64,000 nt of DNA, from assembly GCA_015680905.1 (NCBI GenBank), contig CM027383.1, forward strand, positions 40,174,501-40,238,500. The letters are read 5' to 3'. The position numbers and the translations under genes are program-made. Source of the stretch: Coptis chinensis. Lineage: Eukaryota > Streptophyta > Magnoliopsida > Ranunculales > Ranunculaceae. The notes beneath the pieces were generated by a model. That model was not told the origin of the DNA and ran no database searches. It was given only the letters and a program-made list of their open reading frames with translations. How positions within the stretch are numbered: the stretch's first letter is position 1; the number at the start of each line of letters is the position of its first letter. Shown piece after piece: positions 47,850-59,699 of this stretch.

Positions 47850-48679
47850 ATCAAGGTAAGATTGTTGCTAGTCTTGAGAGGGAGTTTGAGTTCTCTACTC
47901 GTCAGAAAGCAGTCATTGGATGCTTGCAGTCGGAATATACAAAAGATTTTCTACTTGATATTCCAATGGAGGGACTTGGATAGCGTATGTCACAGGTGGA
48001 GTATCGTGCCATTCTCAGGTACCGTCTTATGATTCCTCTATACTCTGACGGGGGTCTTTGCCCTGTATGCAAAAAAAGTAGATTATATGCTTTTCGGGAC
48101 CATGCAGCACATTGTAGACACTTTCTTGGTTTTAAATACTAACATAATCATGTTAGAGACATTTTGTGTGATGCATTTTGGAGGGCTGGGGTACAAATGA
48201 AGAAAGAAGCTCCTATTAACTTTCTCACTGATGTGAATGAGGGCAGATCGACACTTCGGCCTGCGGATGTCTTGATTTACAGTTGGTCCAGGGGAAAACA
48301 TGCATGTGTTGATGTAACTAGAGTCTCTCCATTGGTAGGGTTGGGGAATGGTGACTTTGAGGTGGGAGAAGCTGCTAAGAGGGCAGCAACAGGGAAGATG
48401 GAGAAGCATGGGGAAGCTTGTAGGGCTAACCAACATTGTTTTATTCCGTTCAGTTTCAACACTTTTGGGTTCTTGGAACAACAGTCTGTTGAGCTACTCA
48501 AGAGACTTTAGAAAGTTATGGACAGTAACATTATGACAGCTGGTTCTAACAAGTTTATTTTTAGAAGGATAGGATTTGCTATTCAGAAAGGACTTGCGGC
48601 GCAGCTTGCTGCACGCTTGTCATAATTATTTGTAAAATTCGTTATTAATCATTATCAATAAAATTTTCACTTAAAAAAA
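47850..48679 (+). pseudogene. C-terminal fragment of a plant non-LTR-type protein: CCHC knuckle and nuclease-like domain
   Basis: One frame from 47852 to the stop at 48623-48625 is broken only by stops at about 47978, 48140 and 48509. It contains YRAILRYRLMIPL, then a knuckle CPVC-x11-H-x4-C (about 48059-48114). After that come KKEAPINFLTD, RPADVLIY and ACVDVTRVSPL, the spaced acid pattern expected of a restriction-like (PD-(D/E)XK) endonuclease, and a C-terminal GFAIQKGLAAQLAARLS. I recall very similar ends of plant reverse-transcriptase-type proteins; exact clade not certain. AATAAA (48657-48662) and seven A's (48673-48679) suggest an mRNA-like 3' end and a 5'-truncated insertion. Confidence 0.6.
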
Positions 48680-49386
48680 TGACGTCACACATAACAGAAA
48701 ATTTTACCGTCAACTAACGATCTACAACGGTCATAAAATGGTCATAGACCAGCCACCGAAACGGTCAGAAAACGGCTCCATTTCCTTTCTATAAATAGAA
48801 ATATCACCACATCCTTCACATTCACTCCTTTCATCTTCTTCCCTCTACACTTTTTTAATTCCAATTATGCTTTTTAAGTTCTTACCAATCTTCAGCTTCA
48901 TGGATGCACTAGAAAAGTTTGAGCAGTAGCAAATTGAATATGCTACTCACGTCTTCATGCTCGTTAGTTTTATTATCATAATGTTGTTGATGTGACATAT
49001 AGTCCTATCTAATATCTAGATCTGTATTTTGTTTTCCTATTGTCATTATGGTGTGTTTTCACATCCATGTACGTTGTTACAACTTATTGTGAGATTCTAT
49101 TTACGTATTCCTTATGCTACATCTAGAGATCCTGTTTAAAAAAAAAATCCACTTTTGCGCCTTGTTTAATTGATATACAAGTTGGTCAAACTACCCTGTG
49201 TAACCTTCTCTCGTATATTCTATCTCTTCCCACGTCTGACTCACAATCTCAGGGATCTGACTTTAAACAATCTTTTGGGAAATCCCCTTGATAGAATTAT
49301 TTTAGAAGATACACGTGGTCTAACTACCCTGTGACACCTCAATCCATATTTTCTGCACTTCCGGATTAGTGCCTATTTATAACTAA
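48680..49386. other. AT-rich region before element F
   Basis: No gene. A TATA box TATAAATAGAA (about 48801) is followed by a C/T-rich stretch with TTCACATTCACTCC, resembling the ORF4 promoter/leader design of B, so it may be the D equivalent with the gene lost. A second GGATCTGACTTTAAA lies at 49253-49267. The target duplication of F at its left end would be GCTAG (49387-49391). Confidence 0.4.
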
Positions 49387-49391
49387 GCTAG

Positions 49392-50912
49392 TGATAAGAG
49401 CCCAAAACTATAGTTTTAACCCTTTAACAATATTACTTTTAGACCAATTATGTGATTAATAAGTAAGAGTTAGTACTGTTATCATGTTTTTGTGTATTTC
49501 AGGCATTGGAGTCGAATATGTGAAGAAAGGCGTCCCTTTTGCGAGATAAAGGAGCAAAGGTTGGTTGCTAAGAAGTTTTATGATTAAAGGCCAAGATTCA
49601 AGGAGAAAAAGCCTTTTTAAAGCTCGGTCAAAGCTGAAAAGTCAAAGTCAATGCGGGCAGAAATAGCGCACAAAAGTTAGTAGAACTTCTGAAGGCCGAA
49701 TCTTTGGACTAAAACCTCGGAATCGAGCTTACCTTACGTTAAAATGACTGACTTGGAAAGATCTTTCCAATGGTCCAAGCCTTGACCCAATCAGAGGAGC
49801 AGAAGTGGACGAAAAGGCTATTAAAGTCATTTCCAGCTAAAAACCCCTTTGTGGACTGAAGTAATGAGATTTTGGGCTCGATTTTCCGGCCCAAAACATG
49901 GCTCCTAAGCCCATGCACAAAATTGTGGATCTAGCCTCTTCTATATAAAGAGACTAAGGTTTAGATCTTAAGTTACTTAGTTCTAATTCATAAATTTAGT
50001 TTTTAGATAAAGAAATTAGTTTTATATCCAAGTAATTAGTTTTAGAACAATGAATGAGTTTGTAGAATCAGATTTAGTTTTATAATAAAGAATTAGCTTT
50101 ACATTTCAACTTAGTTAATTATCAAATACTTAGTTTTTATAATTCAATACTTAGTTAGTATTAATTTCTTAGTTATTCATAAACTTAGATCTAAATTAGT
50201 TTTAATTCAGTTTTAATTCATTTTGAATCATTAGACTATTGTTCCAATTAGATTAATAAAGTAATTGTTATTCATTCAATAATGTCTTGTTCATATTGTT
50301 CTTATTTCAGAAATGATAGTTTAATGACTCAAGGCTAAACCTCCATTAGAGGGGTTTGAGGAAGCCTTGATGATGACTTTATTTTTGTTAGCGTAGATAT
50401 AGTTGTAATGTTCTATTCTACTCTAGAAAGTAATTAGTTCACCATGAGAATGGGTTTGATTTCTTCACATGCTAGTTATTAGTTGCTAAAGATTACCATG
50501 AATAATTAGGGATTAGAAATACCCAACCTTTACGTGAAAACGTAAAGATTTGTATTTTATGCTAGTTTATTAAGTCGAATCAAGGTGGAATCAAATTCCC
50601 CCAATTCCTTCTCATATTGTCATCTTAGTATTGAACTGCCGTCATTTCATTTATCACATCTTGATTAGTTAATTCACTATCGTAGTTAAATTCAAATCCA
50701 TTACTCTCACGATTTTGTTAGAATACATAAACTAGGAAACGTTACATTCTAAACGAGTTAGGAGTGGAACGAATTCTCTACTCCAATTATATCGCATTGA
50801 TAAGGAGACTAGATAACTTTTATAATTTATCTATAAGAAAAGCATTTAGTTTTACTTACATTTGAGTTTAGTTACTTATTCGTAGGTAAAACTATCGTTT
50901 TTCCTTTTATCA
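49392..50912 (+). repeat. 5' LTR of F (1521 bp)
   Basis: TGATAAGAGC to TTTTATCA; TATA box TATATAAAG at 49942-49950. Same subfamily as solo LTR C: shared phrases include GGCATTGGAGTCGAATATG. Confidence 0.92.
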
Positions 50913-50914
50913 AA

Positions 50915-50927
50915 TGGCGTCGCTGCC
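50915..50927 (+). promoter_or_regulatory. Primer-binding site, tRNA-Asp type (F)
   Basis: TGGCGTCGCTGCC, 2 bases after the LTR; differs from B by one C-to-T change. Confidence 0.8.
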
Positions 50928-51059
50928 ATCTTAGTTGTGTTTAGTTTCATTTCCTTTAGTAGTGTTAATCCTACCAAAATCCCATTAAACCCACCCACCC
51001 TTGTTTGGTTCTAACTGTGGTTGTTTGCTTCAGAACTGAATTTCTTTTGCCAGAAATAC

Positions 51060-51250
51060 ATTGAGCGTGCCCTGCGCCCCACACTAAAGTGTCTGGACAT
51101 CATCCAAGGCAAGAGCGCGCCCCGCGCCCTTGTTAGGCAACTTTGAAGCACACCCCACGCTAAAGTGCATGGACTTCGAGTCACGCAAGAGCACGACCCG
51201 CGCCCTTGTAAGGCAAATTCCGAGCGCACCTTGCGCCCTCTTATGAACAG
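51060..51250 (+). repeat. GC-rich leader of F
   Basis: Two imperfect units: GAGCGCGCCCCGCGCCC... and GAGCACGACCCGCGCCC..., each followed by TTGT(T/A)AGGCAA and preceded by a CTAAAGTG(T/C)(C/A)TGGAC phrase. Same design as the leaders of A, B and E. Confidence 0.65.
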
Positions 51251-51481
51251 CCCGATTTTCACAGGTTAGTACAAACTTCCATTTCTTCAAGTTATTCAGT
51301 GTTTCTAACTTGTTAAATACACTGAGCTCACGTATATAAGACGTTATTCATAAGCGAAGCAAGGAGGCATTCAGGTACTTCTTTCTTCCACTCCTAGCAT
51401 CTCCTGTTAGAGGATTTATACTAGCATATCAGGGTTGTTTTGACTGTTGTTGCGTTTCTTTAATATTGGACTTAGCCTTGT

Positions 51482-52560
51482 ATGAGATTAAGGTCAGGTA
51501 AAGAAAAAACGACTAACGTAATTTATTGTGAACGTCAACACACACACCTATCTAGTATACCACGCACTACACCTGAAATAATGGTTGAAGAAAGAGAGAC
51601 TCCTCTCTCTGACTTTTACAAAGCCCTGAACGATAGCCCGAAATCTTGCATCGTTCTTGCAGACCCGGTGGGAGATTTCCGAATCCCCCCGAATATATTT
51701 AATTTGTTACCAGTTTTTCATGGGTTAAACCATGAAAAACCTTATTAGCATATGCGTAAGATTGAATAAGTTCTTACCGTATTTCATCATCCTACGGTAG
51801 GTGCGGAACAAATTAAACTGAGGGTGTTTCCTTTCACCCTAGCCGATAAGGCGGCGTCTTGGTTAACTGCCCAAGCGCCTAATTCTGTGGACTCATGGGC
51901 TAAACTTGTTCAATTATTTATGGAACATTTTTACCCACCACTGAAGACAGATGAAATGCTTTCTAAAATTCATTTTTTCCACCATAATCCTCATGAATCC
52001 TTTTCAGAGGCCTGAAATCGTTTCACTGATCTTCTTATAGAGTGTCCATATCATAACCTTGCGAAAGACACGTTAGTTCGTGCCTTTTTCAAGGGACTTT
52101 TACACCACCATAAAGAGGTCCTGGATATAATGAATGGGGGTAGTTTCCTCAGTAAAGGAGCCTCAGAGGCTTAGAGGTTTTAAGAAGATCAAACAAAGCG
52201 TAATAATAACTGGGGGGGTAGTGACGATATCCCCCGCTCCGCTAGTTCTTCTTCAACAGTTAAGGCTGCCGGTATGTTTGAGATTAAACCTGATCCTGAG
52301 CTTAAAACTTTAATCGAATCTCTCACTAAAAAGGTAGAAGTTATTTCTATTCAACAAAAGTCTGCCCTCGTCATGAATGTCAACTCTATTCCATGTAATT
52401 TCTGTTTGAGTCTTGAGCATCCCGACTCCTATTGTCCTCTCGCCTATGAACAACAACCATCACAACCAGATAATGTTTGCTCCATTAATAGCTATCCTAT
52501 TTCTAACGCCCCTTGGAGACAAAATCCCAATTTCAGTTGGAGAAATAATCAACAAGTTAC
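51482..52560 (+). pseudogene. gag: Element F gag
   Basis: ATG 51482, MRLRSG start. Core motifs: FYKALNDSPKSC, FHGLNHEKPY, FPFTLADKAASWL, WAKLVQLFMEHFYPP. Stops at 51746 (CAG to TAG), 51767 (CAA to TAA), 52013 (TGG to TGA) and near 52172-52185. The zinc knuckle C-x2-C-x4-H-x4-C is intact here (52394-52435), the best copy in the window. The frame is the same before and after most stops, so this gag decayed mainly by substitution. Confidence 0.88.
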
Positions 52561-54680
52561 ACCTCTAGGGTATAATAATCAAAATGTTAGGCCAACAAAC
52601 AATTACAACCAAGCTCCACCACGACAAGGACAAGGACAAGGGAATTATAATAATTATAACAATAATAATTATAATGCTAATAGAGATATCATTCTAGTAA
52701 ATAATAACTATCACAACCCACCCATTAATAATCAACGTGACATAGTTCTTGTCACACAACCTATAACAAACACTTCTCCACAACCAGATCGTTTCGACGC
52801 CTTTATGCAAACCCAACAACAGATTTTACAGTCCATCCAACTTTCCTTACAACAGTTAACACAAGAGAAAGTACAACCAAAAGGTGTGTTTCCAGGTCAA
52901 GCGATACCTAATCCTAAAACACCAAACACAGCCTTTGAGGTAAACGGTAATACTAGTAATGAAAATGGAAACGTAAGTGAGCTAAATACCATCACCACTC
53001 TCCGTTCTGGCAGAGTGGTTGATAACGCTGTAACTATGCCTATAGTTACCCCACTAATAGTCCCTACACCTGATATTTTACTAGATACCGAAGTAATAAC
53101 TGAAGATCCTACCCCAGTAGAGGTACCAGTTAAACCACAACCTAAGAAACAAAAAACCAAGGTTAAACATTCTGTTGATCCATCTGCTAAATATAGAGAG
53201 AAACCACCGTTTTTCCAAAAATTAGCCATGTTAACCAAGGATACGAATTTACGATGAGATTAGAAAAATCTTCAAAAATCTAACTATAAACCTACCTTTT
53301 ATTGAAGCAATTAAAAAGTTACCTCAACATGCTAAGTTTCTCAAAGAGTTGTGCACTACTAGGCGTAAGACAAATATTCCTAAAGACGCCTTTTTAACTG
53401 AACAATTTCCAAGCTTATCCTAACATAATGGAATTGTTAAGTACAAGGACCCTAATTAGATCCCTCTTGTCTGATGCACCTTAGGAGATTCCCACCGCGA
53501 CGACCCTATTTATTAGACTTGGGGGCGAGTGTTAACTTACTCCCTTATTATTTATATAAACAAATTGGTCTACAGGAGATGCAACTAACTAAAATGACGT
53601 TGCAATTAGCTGATCGGTCTATTAAGTATTCTAAGGGTGTGGTTGAAAACATGCTTGTTAAGGTTCAGGATTTCTACTATCTTGCTGACTTTGTTATCCT
53701 CGATATAGAAGTTCCGATCATTTTAGGGCACCCTTTCTTAGCAACTACCAACGCGCTTATAAATTGTCGCGATGGTTCAATGTCCATGTCTTTTGGCAAT
53801 CTTTCTGTTGAGGTAAATGTTTTTAAAATGATAAAATAGTTACCAGATTCGTCTATAGATGGGGAGGTTAGCATGATCGAGAGCTTAGCTCAAGACTATT
53901 TTAATAACACATTTCTAGAAAACCAGATGCATAAATTCTTTTCTTTTGAAAGTTCAGATTTTGAGGATGACTCCTATGTAAAGGAAGTTAACGCCCTTTT
54001 TGAGTCTACACATATCTTAGATCCTTTTGTAGCTCCACCTACCGAGTATGAAGATTTAATACCTAAATAAGCCTTCACTATTCACAATGAGGAACCACCA
54101 GAAGCCTTTATCGACATACCTCCCACCCCTGTCCTTAAATCTCTTCCTTCTGAGTTGAAGTATATTTAACTTGATCCGGATGGTAGTCATCCGGTAATTA
54201 TATCTTCTCTGTTGTCTGCAGATGAAGAGGCACGGTTGATTATGGTAATTAGGGAACATCGTTCAGCGATTGGTTGGTCCCTAGTTGACATTAAGGGGAT
54301 TGACCCTAATGTATGCACACATCGTATCCATTTGGAGGATAATGCAAAGACTTCTCGCGAACCTCAGCGTTGCTTGAACCCTTCCATGAAAGAGGTGGTC
54401 AAGGAAGAAGTCTTACGGTTACTTGATGCGGGTATCATATACCCAATCTCCAATAGCAAATGGGTAAGTCCCATTCATGTAGTTTCTAAGAAATCGGGGG
54501 TTACCATGGTACATAATGCAAAGGGTGAATATGTTTCCACACGAGTCCCTATAAAATGGAGGATCTGTATTGATTACAGACGTTTAAATGCCATGACACG
54601 AAAGGATCATTTTCTTTTACCATTTATAGATTAGATGCTCGAACGTCTAGCTGGTCATGCTTATTACTATTTTTTAGATG
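52561..54680 (+). pseudogene. pol: Element F pol: linker, protease, start of RT
   Basis: The gag frame continues without a break to 53257, which supports a single Gag-Pol reading frame in this family. It covers an Asn/Gln/Gly-rich linker and a TEDPTPVEVPVKPQPKKQK linker. The protease DLGASVNLLPYY at about 53518-53553 is intact, followed by LGHPFLATTNALINC with a 5-codon deletion before it. RT: KWRICIDYRRLNAMTRKDHF, then FLDGY at the insertion point. Stops at 53421, 53837, 54068, 54167 and 54632 mostly replace Gln codons. Confidence 0.88.
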
Positions 54681-54685
54681 GCTAC

Positions 54686-55770
54686 TGATAACCCGAAAAA
54701 ATAATAGAATCCTAATATTAATGTTAACAAGAACACTAATACGTAATCCTACCGTTCTTACGTTTAAATCAATTCTTCTTACTCTCAAAACATAATCATA
54801 CAATACAACGAGTAAGGAATTCGTTCCACTCTCAATCTATCAAGACTTAATAGAATTCAACTAATCAAACCCAAAAGGAACAATGGTGAGAGTGATGTGT
54901 TTGGTGTGAAATTTCTATACTACCATTCCCAACACAAGAACAATAATAACAATAAGACATAATTAAATTAAACTGAAATTAAAACTTTATAAATCTAAAT
55001 TTAACCATAGTCTAAGAATCAAAATGAAGACAACCTAATTTATGAATTTAATGAACAATAATCCAACCCAACATCAATAACTACGAAATGACTAACAACC
55101 AAGAAATGAAATTAGATCTAAGCAATAGATAAATGACAAAATTGAATTTGATCAATAATAAACTACTTTATTTATCTAATGAAGCAAGAGCAATATTTTA
55201 ATACTTTAAATTAAAACAAGGGAAATGAAAACTAATTAAAATAGAGATTTAATTCTAGATCTAAAAATTATTCTAACCCTAAACTCCATTAACATTAGCT
55301 TCCTAACCTAACTGCCATTAACAAAGAGTCAAGCTTTTGTTTTTATACTTCCAGATCCAAAAATCGTGCATGGGCTTGGAGTCATGTTTTGGGCCGGAAA
55401 ATCGGGTCCAAAACCCAATTTCTTTAGTCCAAAATGGCCTCTTCAGCTGCAGTTGACTTCAACAGACTTTTCGTCCACTTCTGCTCCTCTGATTGGGTAG
55501 AGGCTTAGACCATTGGAAAGCTCTTTCCGAGCGGTCGTTTTGACATAAGGTAAGCCCAATTCGAGGTCTGAATCCAAAGATATGGCCTTCGGAAGTTCTG
55601 GCGACTTTGCTCCTTTATCTCTGCTAAAAGTGGCACATTTAGCGTAATGGACTTTGAAGCTTTGAAATGCATAAAACACGTGTCGGTATTAACTCTTACT
55701 TATTATTCACATAATTGGTCTAACAAGTATGATTATTAAGGGGTTAAAACTACAGTTTGGGCTCTTATCA
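54686..55770 (-). repeat. 3' LTR of E (1085 bp)
   Basis: Written on the plus strand from TGATAACCCG to GGGCTCTTATCA. Same type as the G LTR. Confidence 0.92.
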
Positions 55771-55787
55771 AACCACCCCCAAAACAA
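55771..55787 (-). promoter_or_regulatory. Polypurine tract of E
   Basis: On the minus strand GTTTTGGGGGTGGTTT directly before the LTR. Confidence 0.7.
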
Positions 55788-57444
55788 CATTTTGCTTGTC
55801 CTCCAAGCAAATATGAGAAAATTAGAATAAGTGACCAAAAATGGAGTTCTAACTACTCTCGTTTATTGAGTCGCGATTGCATTGACCATATGCAACAAGG
55901 CGCTTAAACCACTAGGAATTCCCTAGTGGGCCGAGTTATAACCTCGTGAGAGTTTTTTCGATGAAGGTACTCCATGAAACTTCATCTATCTTCTGACGAC
56001 TAAGAAAATAAAACTATTGTTTCCTTATTCATGCTCAACTATCTATACATCTCTCTAGCAATTACATAAGAATAACCCATCCAGAACCCTAAGCTAATAT
56101 ATGCATAATAATCAATCATCTAAAAAAACATATAACAATGAGTAATCTTATGAAATGTAATAGCGAGTCCGTTTAAAACTTCGGAATAAGCGTCCTTAAG
56201 TAGGTCCTCACATAAATGTCAAGACAAAACCACTCTGATTTTTCCACTCAAGTTTAAGCTACTCCGATTAATGCGGTGGGCACACTTTACCCTTAAATCT
56301 CAATGACAACAAAGAAGCCGGGGTCGATCAAACACATCCCACTTACTATCACACTAACCTATTCCTAATTGAGCTAGAGGTCTTTATTAGGTGTTCGCGG
56401 GGATTAGGAGATGGTTTAAGAAGGAAGGAAATGGATATTCTAGAGGACAAGTCTGAGATAATAGAGTCTTCATATTATGTAACTAGAAAACCTTGTTATT
56501 TACTTTTTGCTTCTACACTTTGTTTCCATCCTTAGCCATATTTTTTTTTTTTTCTTTGGCCTTTGACTCCCTTTTATTCTATTTTTTTTTGGAGTTTTAT
56601 TTATTTCTTTTTTTTTTTTTTTTTTTTTTTTTTTTCTCTTTGGATGGAAACTTCTTTTCTTTATTTTTACTGAAACAACTAACTAATTTTTGTTTACACA
56701 GGTTTTCTCTTCTTCTTTCTTCCTCATTCTATTCTCGGACTTATTCTAAATTGGGTAGGTTGATTTTTATTTTTTTTTTTTTTTTGTAACGGGGTAAAGG
56801 AATTGTGGTTTATGGAAGGCTAAAGAAAGGCTCGGAGGCGACTAGCGGAAAATAATTCATAGGTTTGAATTTCTGGCTATATCGATCAAAGAGGGCCTAA
56901 ATTCTCGCTTAGGATATGGTTTAGTGATCAAGCAAGTGGGCGTGTGATTTCTCTATCCGTTTTACTTCTCCCTTGTGTCATTTCTCAAATGTTTATTTCA
57001 TATAAGGCTTTAGGCTATATTCTCCGCGAGATTTGTAGAATAAGTACTCTAGCCTAGATTTGAAAACTTCTTGCTAACAATCATAGATACTCATGTAATA
57101 AATTTATAGATAGATGCAAAGATTATTACCTACATATTAACCTAAGTTTCTAACAATTATTACGATCGCAACAGCATTCATTGAGACTTCTAGATTGTTA
57201 AGAGCATGGAGAAAGAAAACAATACCAATATTCCTAAGTGTATAGCATACTTTTTATTTATATTTTTTTGAATTTTTGAAATTTTAACTAGAAAACAAGT
57301 GCACATTATACATATCTATATCTAACGGATGCCTTAATTACCGCGTGTTTCTATGCCCCCAAACAAGAAGCATGCTTTGTCCTCAAAGCATTTAAATAAA
57401 GAGGGTAGAAAAATACCATGGAAATCGCGTGAAATTGGAACATC
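55788..57444 (-). other. Conserved 3' region of E
   Basis: Hairpin at 55909-55929 (138 bases from the LTR), T/C-rich tract on the plus strand (56540-56780) equal to the A/G tract of the other copies, and the module at 57355-57385 (plus strand GCCCCCAAACAAGAAGCATG). No conserved ORF. Confidence 0.7.
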
Positions 57445-57583
57445 GCAAAACAAGGTTAGAACATACTAAATATAGGAAATACAAAAACGGCCTTGACTCA
57501 TAAGAGTTACACCCCATTATGGGGTTAGCAAAATTAAATTGCTTGGGACATAAGCGGACACTAACTGAAATTAAAAAACTTAC
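57445..57583 (-). other. Putative intron after E ORF4 (acceptor damaged)
   Basis: Donor GGTAAG at 57583 on the minus strand; the 3' end reads TTTTGCGATG, where B has TTTTGCAGATG. Confidence 0.5.
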
Positions 57584-57595
57584 CTCCACTCCAGT

Positions 57596-58376
57596 TTACT
57601 TTCGTCATCCTCCTCTTCTATAAAGAAGTGAGGTTCCTTTCGATCTGCCATGCCATTATAATTTGCCAAGCTTGCGCCATTTATCATCTACGGATGCTAA
57701 CCTATTAAAAATGCGGGGTGTAAGGTGCAACTGATGAGGTTGTATCCTCCATCCTTGCCAAGTCATTACGGCGGAAAGATCGATAATATAATTGGTGGGT
57801 CTCACAAATGTTGACCCCACCCGATCCGTGAAGCGGGCACAAAAAAGCGAGGAAAGAAACATAGCATAATATCGGGGAAACTAATATAGGCATAAGAAGA
57901 TACTTATGCCTCATGCTATGGGCTCGTGCTAAACTAGACATTAAGGTCTTAGGAAGGTCATATAGCGTTCCTCGGCTAAAAGCAAGGAAAACATCGCAAA
58001 GTGGCATCATTCGCGAAAAGAAAAATGCCACTCCCCACAATATGTTTAGCATGATAAAGAACATTACCATTATCACATTAAAGGGACAAGCTACCAAGGG
58101 CTACGTTATATGTCCCTTGGTCCTCTACCACGAGAAAATGCGGACCCATAAGCCTCATGTAAAAAGTCATAAGTGTAGACATGCATATTATCTACCCATA
58201 GCATCATGGGTCTTGTATTTCAGCCGGGCATGGCAAGTCCAAGAACAAATGCTAGCAAGAACCATAAAAGCGGTTCCGGCTACGTGTGTGATCACCTCAT
58301 GAAACCAAGCACCATAAGTAGTGCTTTGAAACAAATCTTTGAAAAGACTGTTCGGTATTATTATAGGAGATGTCAT
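57596..58376 (-). pseudogene. Element E ORF4
   Basis: ATG at 58376 (MTSPIIIPNSLFKDLF). The first 62 codons are open, then frameshifts, then a 130-codon open part (58097-57705) with two hydrophobic stretches (about 22 and 20 residues), HKYLLMPILVSPI and an end matching B. Stop at 57596-57598. The hydrophobic stretches are stronger than in A or B, but frameshifts nearby make the reading uncertain. Function unknown. Confidence 0.6.
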
Positions 58377-59080
58377 CTCGAACTACGCTCTGGAATAGTT
58401 GTGAATGAACCGGGAACAACCCGCGAAAACTGAATTTTTCTGGTCCACGGAAGTCGGTAGCGCTTCATTATAGAAGCGGTCAGCTCTGAAATTTAGAATT
58501 CCAGTGTTTGAGCCGCGAATTGCAGCTCTTCTGCTTGAAGCGGCAGGCGCTTCTGAAATTTTAAATTCCGGTGTTTGAAGCTTGGTCGCTCTAACTAAAT
58601 TTTCAAAAAATGTGAAGGCGCAGGCGCTCGATGAAGCTCGATGATCGCTGTGAAGCGTGGCTCTTCGAAGAAATTTGGCGGGAGTTTAGATGAAAAAAAA
58701 AGTAAAACTTGGAGTGGATGGTGCGGGATGATGGTGGAATGTATTGTGGTTTGTTAGTGTAGAAAGAAGGAAGTTTATATAGGTTTTGAATTGTTAAAAA
58801 AGCGAATCGGTAGGTTGCCAAAAAAAAAAACTTTAAAGGCAATTTCGGGAAACAATAAAATTTCGAACCAAAACGGAAACAACTCATATTCTTGATTCTA
58901 TAACAACCCTAATATCTTTCATCTTTGGATTTAGACTAGTAACTTCTAAACTCTCTTAGATTTCATCCTACCACCACATCTAATCATAGGTATGCCAATT
59001 CGACAATATTCTCAACCTTCACTCCAAAACAAACTCTAAAATGGAGGATCTTCTACAAATCATGATATAATAAATAATAC
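58377..59080 (-). promoter_or_regulatory. E ORF4 leader with TATA box and GC-containing repeats
   Basis: On the minus strand TATATAAAC (58781-58773), then a CATTCTACAC-like leader, then units with GAGCGCCTGCGCC and AAGCG-GC phrases (58640-58440). Matches the layout of A and B. Confidence 0.55.
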
Positions 59081-59365
59081 CACCCCCAAACAATTCGGAA
59101 GGTGGGATTAACAATAAAATCTATGCACAATTTGAAAAGAACCACATTATATTAAAATTGAAATTCAAACAACATTTAACTACCAAATTCAAAGTTAACT
59201 CTGAATTTAACAACGTAACATCCTATCTACTAAAAATAATAAAAACAACATCAAAATGACAAACAAGAAGAAATCTAACTACTCTTCAAGGGGTGAGGTG
59301 GGGGTAAGAATAGGAATTTGAGTGATCAAGAATGGAAAAACCAAACACCCACCCCCAAACAAATT
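59081..59365 (-). promoter_or_regulatory. Two polypurine modules of E with ORF3 deleted between them
   Basis: Minus-strand TTTGTTTGGGGGTGGG at 59361-59346 and TTGTTTGGGGGTGG at about 59093-59080. In A the same two modules are about 2 kb apart with ORF3 in between; here only about 260 bases remain. Confidence 0.6.
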
Positions 59366-59699
59366 TTTGAAAACGGGTTTGTAAAAATTTGTTTTAAAAA
59401 CGATGGTCTTTTAAAATTCGATTCCCTAGACTTAAAAGTGATATATATGTATTTACATGCAGTTTTCCATATATCAATAATCTAAACAATTGTGGATCTT
59501 TCCATAAATAGTTAACATGGAATGCACCACCAAAGCGAGAATCAAGCTCCAAAACTTTCTCTGACCTTGACTTAGTTGAATAAGAAGGTGTCAAGTGAAT
59601 GATCGTGAGTAAATGAATGGTTTTGGAAAATACTTGGAATGTGGATAAGTGTTAGAAAAAATGGGAAAAATGGGAAGAATGAAAAAAAAGTGTCGGTGG
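59366..59699 (-). other. E region between protease and first polypurine module
   Basis: No recognised gene. A 66-codon minus-strand frame (59594-59394) has a counterpart in G (about 1740-1850) at DNA level, but that copy is not kept open. Confidence 0.45.

Larger units (their letters stand above)
49392..54685 (+). mobile_element. Athila-like element F, 5' half (cut by element E)
   Basis: 5' LTR, primer site, leader, gag and pol up to the RT are present. E is inserted in the RT just after the DGY motif; the E target copy GCTAC is 54681-54685. The rest of F lies beyond the window. Confidence 0.9.
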
